From the NCBI RefSeq assembly GCF_900090305.1, contig NZ_LT607751.1:1302001-1366000 (forward strand): a DNA stretch of 64,000 nt. The letters are read 5' to 3'. How positions within the stretch are numbered: position 1 is the stretch's first letter; each line of letters starts with the position of its first letter. This document shows positions 7,842 through 16,884 of the stretch, one piece after another. A program made the position numbers and the translations under genes. The notes under the pieces were generated by a model. The model had not been told where the DNA came from, ran no database searches, and worked only from the letters and a program-made list of their open reading frames with translations. This stretch comes from Micromonospora siamensis (GTDB lineage: Bacteria; Actinomycetota; Actinomycetes; Mycobacteriales; Micromonosporaceae).

Positions 7842-9962
7842 ATGATTCACATGCATCGATCAAGTTGGCGGGCCGTGGACGGTCGGCGGGAACGCGGCCA
7901 CCTGCTCGGTGACCTGGGCTGGGAGGTGGACGGCATCGCCCTGACCGTCACCGGACGGCAGCGCCGGCTGCTGCTCGGCCTGCTCATGCTGCACGCCCCC
8001 GCGGCGGTGCCGGTGGCCCGGATCACCACCGCGCTCTGGCCGGGCCGCGACCCCGCAGAGGCTCGACCGGCGGTCCAGGTGCAGATCCACCGGCTCCGCC
8101 GGGCACTGCCGGCCCTGGACCTCCCCGGCGGCCGGATCGACGCCGAGCCGACCGGGTACGCGCTGCGCCTGCTCGCACTCGACCTCGACGTGCTGGTCTT
8201 CCGGCACCGCCACCACGACGCCCTCCGGGCGGCGGCCGAGGGTCGGGTGGACCGGGCGGCGCGGCTGCTCCACGAGGCCCTCGACCTCTGGGCCGGCCCG
8301 GTCTTCGGCGCCCTCCACCCACGGGTGCGCCACTGGCCCGAGGTCACCGCGCTCGACGAGGCCCGCAGACGCGCCGTGGCGACCCTGGTCGACCTGGAAC
8401 TCGGCCTCGACCGGCCGGCCGCGGTCCTGCCGGTGCTGCGCCGCGTGCTCGCCGACCATCCGGACCACGACGGCCTCCGGGAGCGGCTGGCGATCGTCCT
8501 GCGCCGGTGCGACCGGTCCGAGGCGGTGGCCGCGCACCGGCCGTACCCGATCCGGGCGGCCGGGACGGTCACCGCGCCGCCGGGCCCCGCGCCGCGCGAC
8601 CCGCACCGGACGTCACGGCACCGGGGCCCGGACCCCCGCCGGGCCGGCCGGCCGCAGCCACCGGCGCACGCCGACGGGGACAGCGCCGCCGCCCGGTGGG
8701 CACTGCTGCGCGCCGCCGACTTCGCCGAGCGCATGGGCGGGCACGGCCAGGCTCTGGACTGCCTGGCGGCCGTCCTCGCGACGACCGGGCCCGACCACCC
8801 CGACCGCGCCCGGCTCCTGGTACGGCTGGCCGACCAGCGCGCCCGGGACAGCGGGGCCGGCACGGCCGAGGCCCGGGAGGCCGCGCGGCTCTTCGCCCAG
8901 CGGGGCGACCTGCTCGGCACGGTCGAGGCCGAACTGACCACCGCCCGGATCGCCTGGTGCCGCAGCGACCGGGCGGCGGCCCTCGACGCCCTCGCCGCCG
9001 CCCGCCGGCTGTTGTCGTCCCGCCCCCGCACCACCTGGCCGGTGCCACTGGTCGCCTCGCTGGCCGGCCTGCTCGCGGTGACCCGGCAGCCGGAGGCGGC
9101 CGTCGACCAGGCCGACGCGGTACTGCGGAACGGGGAGCGGACGCCCGACGACGCGGACCGCAACCGCCTGCTCAGCAACCGGGGCATCGCCCGGCTGGAC
9201 CTCGGCGACCCCGGCGGGCTGCACGACTGCCTCACCGCCATGACCGAGCACGAACGCCTCGCCGGGTGGGTGCCCGTCGTCTTCGCCGTGAACGCCATGG
9301 ACGCGGCCGCCGGCCTCGGCGACCTGCCCCGCTACGGCCGGCTGCTCGACCGCGCCCGGGCCACCGCCGGCACCCGCGGCTGCCCGCAGGACCTGCGGTA
9401 CCTGGCCGCCGCCGGCGCGTGGTGGGCGTTCTGGTCAGGCGACCGGGCCGACGCGCAGCGCCGGGTACGCAGCTGGCTGGCCCACGACGACGGGCACTTC
9501 CTGACCGACCAGTGCCTCTATCTCGAGGGTCGGCTGCAACTGCGGCGGGGCGACCGGGGTGGGGCGGCGCAGACCCTGGAACGGTTGACCGAGCAGAGCC
9601 GCCGGGGGAGCCGCTGGCACGCCCGGGCGTACGCGCCCATGCTCGCCGCGGCGCTGGCCGCCGGCCGGAGCGGGACCGTCCGACGGGTGCCGGCCCTTGT
9701 CGAGGAGGCGATCGACGTCATCGGCGCCAGCTTCCTCCCACCCGAGATCGGCGTGGAACTGCCGATCCTGATGCGGGCCGCCGGCGTACCCGCGACCGCG
9801 CTGTCCCGGATCGCGTCGAGCCCCTGGCGGGACGGGGCCGAGGCGTACCTGCGCGGCTACCACCACCAGGCGACGAAGCTCTACCGGACGATCGGCTCCC
9901 GCGCCGACCTGTCGCTGTGCCGACGACGGGTGAGCGCCCGCCCGCCGAGCGATCGGGCCTAG
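7842..9962 (+). CDS. SARP-type regulator with BTAD and TPR-like domains
   Basis: About 706 residues. Residues ~10-100 are an OmpR-like winged helix of the AfsR/DnrI type (TGRQRRLLLGLLMLHA, ITTALWPG, VQIHRLRRALP), residues ~105-250 a bacterial transcriptional activation domain, and the rest a TPR-like helical array (AARWALLRAADFAERMGG onward). I see no Walker A, so unlike AfsR there is no NB-ARC ATPase. SARPs typically activate specialised-metabolite genes, but none lie beside this one. Start chosen at ATG 7842; ATG 7851 or the upstream in-frame ATG/GTG codons are alternatives, and the site is weak. Confidence 0.75.
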   Translation: MIHMHRSSWRAVDGRRERGHLLGDLGWEVDGIALTVTGRQRRLLLGLLMLHAPAAVPVARITTALWPGRDPAEARPAVQVQIHRLRRALPALDLPGGRIDAEPTGYALRLLALDLDVLVFRHRHHDALRAAAEGRVDRAARLLHEALDLWAGPVFGALHPRVRHWPEVTALDEARRRAVATLVDLELGLDRPAAVLPVLRRVLADHPDHDGLRERLAIVLRRCDRSEAVAAHRPYPIRAAGTVTAPPGPAPRDPHRTSRHRGPDPRRAGRPQPPAHADGDSAAARWALLRAADFAERMGGHGQALDCLAAVLATTGPDHPDRARLLVRLADQRARDSGAGTAEAREAARLFAQRGDLLGTVEAELTTARIAWCRSDRAAALDALAAARRLLSSRPRTTWPVPLVASLAGLLAVTRQPEAAVDQADAVLRNGERTPDDADRNRLLSNRGIARLDLGDPGGLHDCLTAMTEHERLAGWVPVVFAVNAMDAAAGLGDLPRYGRLLDRARATAGTRGCPQDLRYLAAAGAWWAFWSGDRADAQRRVRSWLAHDDGHFLTDQCLYLEGRLQLRRGDRGGAAQTLERLTEQSRRGSRWHARAYAPMLAAALAAGRSGTVRRVPALVEEAIDVIGASFLPPEIGVELPILMRAAGVPATALSRIASSPWRDGAEAYLRGYHHQATKLYRTIGSRADLSLCRRRVSARPPSDRA

Positions 9963-10040
9963 TCTCTGGCACGGTGGGTACGGCGTGCACAGCGGGGACC
10001 GGCATCGCCGGATGTCCGTCACCCGCGTTGAGGAGGTTTC

Positions 10041-10391
10041 ATGGACTTCGCGTTGAGCACCAGAGAGGGGCGTACCAGCACGGTGGTCGAGGTGGCCGGT
10101 GACCTGGACATGAGCACCACTCCGCAGCTGCGCGACCGGCTGGAGGCGGTGGTGGAGGCCGGCGCCCGGACGGTGGTGGTGGACCTGACCGGCGTCGGCT
10201 TCCTGGACTCCAGCGGCCTGGGCGCGCTTGTGGTCGCCCACAAGGACCTGCGCGCCCGCGACGGCTGGCTCCGGCTGGCCGGCGTCCGCCGGCCGGTACG
10301 CACGGTGTTGTCGATCACCTCGGTGGACCGGGTCATCGGCATCTTCGACACCGTGCGGGAGGCCGAGGAGGCCTCGCCCTCCGGTCCGTGA
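10041..10391 (+). CDS. STAS-domain anti-sigma factor antagonist
   Basis: 116 residues after a strong GAGGAGG (10029-10035) and ATG 10041. It is a single STAS domain of the SpoIIAA/RsbV type: GDLDMSTTPQLRDRL, then VVVDLTGVGFLDSSGLGAL with the phosphorylatable Ser in DSSG. Such proteins release anti-sigma kinases when dephosphorylated. The convergent neighbour is a SpoIIE-type phosphatase, the natural partner that would dephosphorylate it. Confidence 0.9.
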   Translation: MDFALSTREGRTSTVVEVAGDLDMSTTPQLRDRLEAVVEAGARTVVVDLTGVGFLDSSGLGALVVAHKDLRARDGWLRLAGVRRPVRTVLSITSVDRVIGIFDTVREAEEASPSGP

Positions 10392-10397
10392 GCCCGC

Positions 10398-11750
10398 TCA
10401 GCGGGGCAGGTCGCTGGCCCGGGCGGTGTCCGCGCCGGCGCTGCTGCGCCGCGGTCCCTGGTCGCCGTACCAGTCGATCATGAGTAGGGTGGCGTCGTCG
10501 GCCAGGACCGGCCCGGCGGTCGCCAGCACGGCGTCCGACAGGGCCCGGACCGCCTCGCGGGGATGCAGGTGCCCGATCCGCAGCAGCTCGGCGGGAAGGT
10601 CCAGGTCGGCGGCGTTGCGTTCGCGCATGCCGTCGGTGACGACGAGCAGCCGGTCGCCGGGGAGCAGCGCCAGCTCCGCGCTGCGGTAGCCCTCCTCGGG
10701 GAACATCCCCAGCGGGAAGTTGGCTGGCAGTTCCATCGGGGTGACCCGACCGTCGCGGACCAGCATCGGCGGAACGTGCCCGGCGTTGAGCAGTTCGCAG
10801 CGTCCGGTGGCCAGGTCGATCCGGCCGAGCACGGCGGTCATGTACGCCCCGCGCACGTTGGCGTGCTCGGCGATGGCCTGGTTGGTCTCCTTGGCCTGCC
10901 CGACCAGGCTGTCGCCCCGGCGACGGGAGTTGCGCAGGCTGCCCACGCCCAGCGTGGCGGTCAGCGCGCTGGCCACGCTGTGCCCCATCGCGTCGGTGAC
11001 GCTGAAGTGCAGCACGTCCCGGGCCACGCTGTAGTCGAAGGTGTCCCCGCCGACGCTGGCCGCCGGCTCCAGCCAGCCGGAGAGGGCGAACGCACCGGCC
11101 TCGCAGGTGAACGCCGCGGGCAGCAGCCGACGCTGGATCTCGGCCGAGAGAGTGAGCGGGGTGCTGCGCTGGCCCCACTCGAACAGGTCGGTGTGCCGAC
11201 GGTTGGCGATCACCACGAACGCCAGCGCGTGCGCGGTACGCGCGATCTGCGCCACCACCCGTGGGTCCGGCTCGGCGGGCAGACCGATCTCCAGCAGGCC
11301 GATGGCCTCGCCCCGTTCGGTGACCGGTGCCAGTACCGTCCAGCTCTCGTCACCCGGGAGGATCCGGGTGGTCTGCCGGCGCAGCGCCTGCTCGTACGGG
11401 CCGCCGTCGAAGGGAAGGACCTCGGCGGCCTCCTCACCCTGACGCCGGCCCGGGCTTGCGGTGGCCGGCTGGTGGGTCAGCCGGACCAGGGCCCGACCGT
11501 TCAGGTCGGCGATCAGCAGCGATACGTGGCGTGCCTGCAACGCCACGGCGATGGTGCCGGTGACCGCCTCGACCGCCTCGACCGGCGCGGCGTCCTCGGC
11601 CGACTGGAGCATCCCGGCCAGCACGGCCTGCTCGCCTTCCGCCACCTGGGCCGATTCGTCGAACTGCTGGGCGAGGTCGTCCAGGTACGCCACGCCACCC
11701 TGGTCCTCGACGGAGGGCTGCCCCCGTCCACTGCTCTCGTCGGCTGCCAT
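10398..11750 (-). CDS. GAF-SpoIIE (PP2C) serine phosphatase
   Basis: 450 residues from ATG 11750. Residues ~45-190 look like a GAF sensor (TGTIAVALQARHVSLLIADL; EAIGLLEIGLPAE). Residues ~210-430 are a SpoIIE/PP2C phosphatase: ASVGGDTFDYSV, SVTDAMGHSVASALTA, NAGHVPPMLVRDG and VVTDGMRERN hold the metal-binding Asp residues. It should dephosphorylate STAS anti-anti-sigma proteins, and the STAS gene lies convergently 6 bp from its end. No kinase is encoded nearby. Confidence 0.9.
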   Translation of the reverse strand: MAADESSGRGQPSVEDQGGVAYLDDLAQQFDESAQVAEGEQAVLAGMLQSAEDAAPVEAVEAVTGTIAVALQARHVSLLIADLNGRALVRLTHQPATASPGRRQGEEAAEVLPFDGGPYEQALRRQTTRILPGDESWTVLAPVTERGEAIGLLEIGLPAEPDPRVVAQIARTAHALAFVVIANRRHTDLFEWGQRSTPLTLSAEIQRRLLPAAFTCEAGAFALSGWLEPAASVGGDTFDYSVARDVLHFSVTDAMGHSVASALTATLGVGSLRNSRRRGDSLVGQAKETNQAIAEHANVRGAYMTAVLGRIDLATGRCELLNAGHVPPMLVRDGRVTPMELPANFPLGMFPEEGYRSAELALLPGDRLLVVTDGMRERNAADLDLPAELLRIGHLHPREAVRALSDAVLATAGPVLADDATLLMIDWYGDQGPRRSSAGADTARASDLPR

Positions 11751-11944
11751 CGGTGGCCTCCGTCCGCTCTGCTCACCGCGCTGCGTGTGTTACCCGACGT
11801 GTCGCCGGGCCAATCCCGCACCGGTGGGGACGCGGCGGGGTGTTCGTCCGGGGTGCACCGCGGTCGCGTACGCGCCCGCCGGTCGCAGCGCCGCCCCCGG
11901 GCGGCGGGATCGCCCTCGGGGTCCGGGGTGCGGACGTAAGACAG

Positions 11945-13237
11945 TCACCGGTCGAGGTAGGCGGCCAGGCCGCCGAGTTCCTCGCTGGCGATGAAGACCG
12001 ACCGCACGTGGAGGATGGCCTCCTCGACGTGGTCGTCGCACCCCCACGCCGAGTCGCCCCACGAGTCGGCCACCTTGATCCTGGCCGGTGCCGGGCATCC
12101 CTGGGCGCCACCGAGCTGGCAGTGCTCGGGATGCGGTCGGGCCGCCTGGGTGGCCGCCGCGGCGCGCATCCGGTCGGCGAGCTCCGCCGCGGCGGCGGCG
12201 CGCCGCTCGGCCTCGGCACGGAGCTGCCGCTCCGCGCGTACCGCCCTGGCCAGCTCGTCGTGGGCCGCCGCCGCGCGCGCCTCGGCGGCGGTCTTCGCCT
12301 CCTCGACGTGGTGGCGTTCGATGGCCAGGGCCGCGGTGCCGGCGAAGACCCGGGAGAGGGCGAGGTCGCTGTCCTGCGGGACGCGCGGGGTGCGGTGGTA
12401 CATGGCGAAGGTGCCGAGCAGGCTGCCGTCCCGGGCCAGGATCGGGGTCGACCAGCAGGCGGCCAGTCCCGCCCGGCCGGCGAGATCCCGGAAGTCGGCC
12501 CAGAACGGGTCGGTGGCGATGTCGGTGACGACGACCGGTTCCCGCCGGTGGGCGGCGGTGCCGCACGAACCGACGCCCTCGCCGGTGGCGATCCCGTCGA
12601 TGGCCTCGTTGTAGAACCCGGGCAGGCTCGGTGCGGCGCCGTGGCGCAGGTGCCGGCCGTCCGGGTCGGCGAGCAGCACCGAGACCAGCACCTCCTGCGG
12701 CGCCAGGTTCTCGATGCAGCGCGCCATCCCGTCGAGCACCTCGGTCAGCGGCGCCTGCCGGGCGATCTGCTCCAGCATGGCCCGGTGCTCGGCCATCAGC
12801 AGTTGGGCGTGCTTGACCTGGGTGGTCTCCACCCCGATCACCCGGATCCCGGTGACTGCGCCGGTGGCGTCGCGGCGCGGCTCGTAGGTGAAGTCGAAGA
12901 ACGCCTCGCGCGCGTGCGGGCCGGTGCCCAGCACCACCCTGGCGTCCTGGCCGGTGTACGGCTCACCCGTGCGGTAGACCTCGTCCAGCAGCGCGATGAA
13001 GCCCTGACCGGCCAGCTCGGGCAGCAGCTCGCCGATCGGGACCCCGACCCGCGCCCGGTCCTCCCCGACGGTGGCGAGGAACGCCGGGTTCGCCGCCTCC
13101 ACCACGTGAGTCGGCCCCGCGAGCGCGGCGAACACGGCGATCGACTGCCCGAACAGCGCCCGCAGGTCCTCCGCCGCCGCCTGCTCGGCAGCCGAGGAAT
13201 CCACGGCATCCGTCCGCTGGCCCGGTACCGCCGTCAT
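11945..13237 (-). CDS. PAS-GAF sensor protein with a Cys/His C-terminal tail
   Basis: 430 residues from ATG 13237. Residues ~30-140 are a PAS domain (SIAVFAALAGPTHVVEAANP through GIRVIGVETTQVKHAQ), ~155-310 a GAF domain (CIENLAPQEVLVSVLLADPD; TPILARDGSLLGTFAMYHR), then an Ala/Glu/Arg coiled coil. The last ~60 residues hold HPEHCQLGGAQGCPAP and WGDSAWGCDDHVEEAI, a small Cys/His-containing module that might bind metal. There is no kinase, HTH or cyclase domain, so the output is unknown. It may work with the adjacent STAS/SpoIIE genes. Confidence 0.7.
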   Translation of the reverse strand: MTAVPGQRTDAVDSSAAEQAAAEDLRALFGQSIAVFAALAGPTHVVEAANPAFLATVGEDRARVGVPIGELLPELAGQGFIALLDEVYRTGEPYTGQDARVVLGTGPHAREAFFDFTYEPRRDATGAVTGIRVIGVETTQVKHAQLLMAEHRAMLEQIARQAPLTEVLDGMARCIENLAPQEVLVSVLLADPDGRHLRHGAAPSLPGFYNEAIDGIATGEGVGSCGTAAHRREPVVVTDIATDPFWADFRDLAGRAGLAACWSTPILARDGSLLGTFAMYHRTPRVPQDSDLALSRVFAGTAALAIERHHVEEAKTAAEARAAAAHDELARAVRAERQLRAEAERRAAAAAELADRMRAAAATQAARPHPEHCQLGGAQGCPAPARIKVADSWGDSAWGCDDHVEEAILHVRSVFIASEELGGLAAYLDR

Positions 13238-13378
13238 GCTGTGGTCCCTCCCCGGTAGGGCATCGTCGACCGGCCGATGGGTCGCCCGCCGGACCGTCGC
13301 CAGCGTACGGGGAGGGCCGGGCGACCGCTGTGCGGGTGAGTGCAGGCTGCGGAAGCCCGGGCCGACCAGGTTCCAGCG

Positions 13379-13407
13379 GGCGGCCGGCCCGGGTGGGGCC
13401 GGCCGCC
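13379..13407. terminator. Hairpin terminator next to a gene remnant
   Basis: Arms 13379-13390 and 13396-13407 form a perfect 12-bp G/C inverted repeat with a 5-nt loop. It lies just past the stop of the minus-strand alpha/beta-hydrolase remnant, so it is probably that lost gene's terminator. Confidence 0.6.
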
Positions 13408-13424
13408 TGCGGTTCCGTTCCGGC

Positions 13425-13565
13425 TCAGGCGCCGATGAACTCGAGCAGGTGGCGGTTGACCAGCTCCGGGTGGGTCCAGGCGATGTTGTCCGGGCCGCCC
13501 GGGATGACCTCGAAGCGCAGGTCCGCGATGAGCCCCGGCAGCCGGTTGGCGGTGGCGTCGATCGC
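13425..13565 (-). pseudogene. Alpha/beta-hydrolase C-terminal remnant
   Basis: Only the last ~45 codons remain, reading RFEVIPGGPDNIAWTHPELV followed by NRHLLEFIGA and a stop at 13425. This is the typical end of a haloperoxidase-like alpha/beta hydrolase. Upstream the frame runs into unrelated sequence that encodes the YcnI remnant on the other strand, so the gene was cut by a rearrangement at about 13565-13620. Confidence 0.5.
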
Positions 13566-13619
13566 GGTCCGCGTCGCCGTGCAGCTCCCAGCTGGCCCTG
13601 GTGCCGTACGTGCTCTTCC

Positions 13620-13934
13620 CCCGGCCCGCTGCCCCAGACCGACCAGGTCGTCTTCAAGGCCCTGCAGACCTACTCCAACGGCGACGTCGTGCGGTGGATC
13701 GACGAGCCCGCCGCCGGTCAGGAACCGGAGCACCCCGCGCCCGTGCTCAATCTGATTACGAGCAAGGACGACACGGCTCCCGCCCAGCCCGTCGCCGCTG
13801 CGGCACAGAACAGCGACGACGCCGACTCCGACGGCGGCAACGGCACCGCGTACGGCATCGCCGGCATCCTCCTCGGCCTGGCGGGCCTGGTCGCCGGGCT
13901 CCTCGCCTACCGCCGTACGAACCACGCGAGCTGA
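13620..13934 (+). pseudogene. YcnI (DUF1775) C-terminal remnant
   Basis: About 104 codons in frame with the stop at 13934 carry the end of a YcnI-type copper-associated membrane protein: PLPQTDQVVFKALQTYSNGD, VVRWIDEP, an acidic/Ala linker, one membrane helix (AYGIAGILLGLAGLVAGLLA) and a basic tail. The N-terminal domain and signal peptide are missing. YcnI genes commonly accompany PCuAC, CopC and CopD, whose intact genes follow on the other strand, so this is likely the broken member of that copper set. Confidence 0.6.
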
Positions 13935-14006
13935 CGGCGTCGATCCGCTCCGCCCCCCTGCGTACCTGGGATATCGGCACGCGGCCGTGGTGGCAGCGCC
14001 GTCGGG

Positions 14007-16247
14007 TCAGCTGCCGGCTGGCCGGTCGGAGCCGCGCGCGTCGGTGTCGGCGCGCGCGGCGGCGGCCAGGAACCTGTTGTAGCGGGCCAGGTCGTCGTCC
14101 TCCCCGGTGGCCTCGGCCCGGTCCGCGGCCCGGTCGACCCTGCGCTGCTCACGCTGGTCGGCCCTGATCCACTGCCGGACCAGCAGGACCATGACGACGG
14201 CTGCGGGGATCTCGCCGAACGCCCAGGCGATGCCGGCGCCCAGTCTTTGGTCGGCCAGGAGCGTGGACGCCCAGTCGGGGTGGACGCCGAGGTACCAGTC
14301 GGGGGCGATGACGGTGGTGGTCTGCATGAGCGCGAGGCCGAAGAAGCCGTGGGCCATCATCGACGCGAGGTGGATGAGCACCAGGATCGGGTGGGGCAGC
14401 CGGGGCCGGCCGGGGTCGATGCCGATGAGCACCCAGAACAGCAGGTAGCCGGAGACCACGAAGTGCCCCAGCATGGCCAGGTGCCCGAGGTGGGAGCGCA
14501 TCAGCGTGCCGAGTAGGTCACTGAAGTAGAGGCCGAAGAGGCTGACGGTGTAGATGCCGAGCGCCGCCAGCGGATGGGTGAGCACCCGGGTGGGGCGGCT
14601 GTGCAGGGCGAGCAGCAGCCATTCCCGGGGCCCGCGTACCTCCGGTTCGGTGGGGCGGTGCAGGGCCCGTAGCGCGAGGGTGACCGGGGCGCCGCCGACC
14701 AGCAGGATCGGCACCAGCATGGACAGCACCATGTGCTGGGCCATGTGGGCGCTGAACAGCACGTACGCGTAGCGGGCGAAGCCCAGGCCGGTGGCGGCGG
14801 CGAGCACCAGCAGGCCCCCCACCCAGCTCGCGGTGCGGGCCACCGGCCACTGGTGCCCGGCCCGGCGCAACCGACGGACCCCGGTCAGGTAGCCGGCGAT
14901 GCCGACCGCGGTGACGGTGAGGAAGATCAGGTCGGGCAGCGGCTGGCCGAGCAGGTGCGCCGGGGTGGGGGCGGCGGGCATGCCGAAGCCGAGCACCGCG
15001 GTCACCGGATCGGCGTCGACGGGCTCGGTGACCGGCGTCGGGCTGCGGGACAGGGCCACGGCCAGGCCGACCGTGGCGGCGAAGACCACCAGCTCGCCGG
15101 CGGCGAGCCGCGCGAAGGCGCCGCGTCTCCCGGCGGCCAGGGCCGGCAGGGCACGCGTCCGGTGTGCCGCGCCGAGCAGGCCGAGCATCGCGAGCGCGGC
15201 CAGCTTGCCCAGCACCAGCCACCCGTAGCGGGACTGCCACAACTGGTCGACGGCGCCGAGGCGCACCGCGGCGTTGGCCAGGCCGCTGAACCCGACGGTG
15301 ACGAAGCAGCCCAGCGCGAGCCGGCTGTAGCGGGCGGCGGCCCCGGGCAGGTGGCGGCTGCGCCGGATGGTCAGCAGCGCGGCCAGCCCGCCGGCCCACA
15401 GTGCGGCGGCGAGCACGTGCAGCGCCAGGCTCGATACGGCGATCTGATGGTTGCCAGCCCCGGCGGCGTGCCCGGTCAACGCCGGCGGCAACATCCCGGC
15501 CAACGCCGCCGCCGAGGCGAGCGCGGCGGCCCGGCGGGACAGCGCGACCCGGGCCGTCACCGCCACCGCTGCCGCCAGCCCGGCCTGCGCCAACAAGGCA
15601 CGCCCCTGCGTGATGTCCATACCGAAGCTGACCACGGGTGCCGCACCGAGCCGGCCGAGGGGAACGCCGAGCAGATCGGAGACCGTGAGCACCAGCAGCG
15701 TCAGGGACGCCGCCGCCCAGCCGGTCGCCGTGAGGCCGGCGCGGCGCAGCAGGAGCCACCCGTGCGCGGAGACGCCCGGCCCGTCACCGGGCAGCAGGAA
15801 TGCCGCCGTCACCGCGAAACCGACGGTGAGCGTCGCCCACCCGTCGGCGAGCAGCCGTACCGCCGGCAGCGCCCACGTCGTGACCGGCCCCGGGTCGGGC
15901 AGGCCCGGGATCGCGGCGGCGACCGCGCCGCCGAGGCGCAGCGCCAGCAGCAGCACCACCACCGCCGAACCGGTCGCTACCACCCAGGCCAACCAGCCAC
16001 TCGCCACCGGCCCGCCTGGGCCCGGGCTGCCCTGACCGGCGGTTGTCGGGTGCACACCCACCCGTGCGGTGCTGGCCGGCCCCGCGCCGACGGGCCGGCC
16101 GGCAACAGCTTCCCGGCTGCCCGGCCCGTCGGTGGCAGGCTCTGCGCCGACCGAGCTGAGGCTGGCCGGTTCGGCCGTACCCCCGCCGGGGGTGCCGGAC
16201 GGGCGGGGGGAGCGGGGCGCCGGGGAAGGCGACGGAGACTGACGCAC
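14007..16247 (-). CDS. CopD-CtaG fusion membrane protein (copper uptake/oxidase assembly)
   Basis: About 746 residues from a GTG at 16247. After a ~90-residue Pro/Ser/Gly-rich N-terminus, the first half is a CopD copper-transport domain with eight or so helices (SSLALHVLAAALWAGGLAAL is typical), and the second half, from about residue 400, is a CtaG/caa3-oxidase assembly domain (FSAHMAQHMVLSMLVPILLV; MRSHLGHLAMLGHFVVSGY). Together they suggest copper import and delivery to cytochrome oxidase. It follows CopC by 49 bp in the same operon. An upstream ATG inside copC is possible but would give a 140-bp overlap. Confidence 0.85.
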   Translation of the reverse strand: MRQSPSPSPAPRSPRPSGTPGGGTAEPASLSSVGAEPATDGPGSREAVAGRPVGAGPASTARVGVHPTTAGQGSPGPGGPVASGWLAWVVATGSAVVVLLLALRLGGAVAAAIPGLPDPGPVTTWALPAVRLLADGWATLTVGFAVTAAFLLPGDGPGVSAHGWLLLRRAGLTATGWAAASLTLLVLTVSDLLGVPLGRLGAAPVVSFGMDITQGRALLAQAGLAAAVAVTARVALSRRAAALASAAALAGMLPPALTGHAAGAGNHQIAVSSLALHVLAAALWAGGLAALLTIRRSRHLPGAAARYSRLALGCFVTVGFSGLANAAVRLGAVDQLWQSRYGWLVLGKLAALAMLGLLGAAHRTRALPALAAGRRGAFARLAAGELVVFAATVGLAVALSRSPTPVTEPVDADPVTAVLGFGMPAAPTPAHLLGQPLPDLIFLTVTAVGIAGYLTGVRRLRRAGHQWPVARTASWVGGLLVLAAATGLGFARYAYVLFSAHMAQHMVLSMLVPILLVGGAPVTLALRALHRPTEPEVRGPREWLLLALHSRPTRVLTHPLAALGIYTVSLFGLYFSDLLGTLMRSHLGHLAMLGHFVVSGYLLFWVLIGIDPGRPRLPHPILVLIHLASMMAHGFFGLALMQTTTVIAPDWYLGVHPDWASTLLADQRLGAGIAWAFGEIPAAVVMVLLVRQWIRADQREQRRVDRAADRAEATGEDDDLARYNRFLAAAARADTDARGSDRPAGS

Positions 16248-16296
16248 GGGCTGGACCTGGTTTCGGATCGGGGCGCCGGGCGGCCGGCGACGTGGT

Positions 16297-16884
16297 TCAG
16301 GAGGCGCGGCGGCGCCGGAGCAGCAGCAGGGCCGCGCCGGCGACGGCCACGACAGCGACCGCGCCGGCGGCCAGCAGGACGGCGGGTGGGCCGCCGTCAC
16401 CGCCTTCGCCGGCGGCCACCGGGCTCGCCGGTCCACCGCTGCGGGTCGCCGTCGCGGGCGGTGGGGGCGACGCCGCGGACGCGGCCGGGTCGGCGACGGT
16501 GAACCGGTACGAGCCCTGCACCGGGTGGCCGTCGGCGGAGACCACCCGGTAGGCGACGGTGTAGGTGCCGTTGACCAGCGGCTCTTCGACGGTCACGCTG
16601 CCCGCCGTGCCGTCCACGGCCGGCGCGCCGGTCGGCACCTTCCGCCGGTCGGCGTCGCTGAGCACGATGGTGGTGAACTGCGGATCGAGCCGCTGCAGGA
16701 AGCGCAGCGTCACCGAGGTCGGCGCGGCGGTCAGCCGGGCATCCTGGGCCGGTGCGGCCGACTGCAACGAGTTGTGCGCCGCGGCGGGTGCGGCCGGCAC
16801 CAGCAGCAGCGTGGTGAGCAGCGCGGTGAGGATTGCGGTGACGCGGGTACGCATCGAGAAAGTAACCTTCCGGGCGGCGGTCAT
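16297..16884 (-). CDS. copC: CopC-domain periplasmic copper-binding protein
   Basis: 195 residues from ATG 16884, which overlaps the peroxidase stop (ATGA). An internal ATG at 16854 (MRTRVTA) has a GGAAGG upstream and a tidier signal peptide, so it is a fair alternative. After cleavage near APAAA the mature protein begins HNSLQSAAPAQDARL; CopC proteins bind Cu(II) through an N-terminal His. The fold motif HPVQGSYRFTV is present, then a Pro/Ala linker and a C-terminal helix ending RRRRAS, so it is membrane anchored. It likely passes copper to the adjoining CopD domain. Confidence 0.88.
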   Translation of the reverse strand: MTAARKVTFSMRTRVTAILTALLTTLLLVPAAPAAAHNSLQSAAPAQDARLTAAPTSVTLRFLQRLDPQFTTIVLSDADRRKVPTGAPAVDGTAGSVTVEEPLVNGTYTVAYRVVSADGHPVQGSYRFTVADPAASAASPPPPATATRSGGPASPVAAGEGGDGGPPAVLLAAGAVAVVAVAGAALLLLRRRRAS

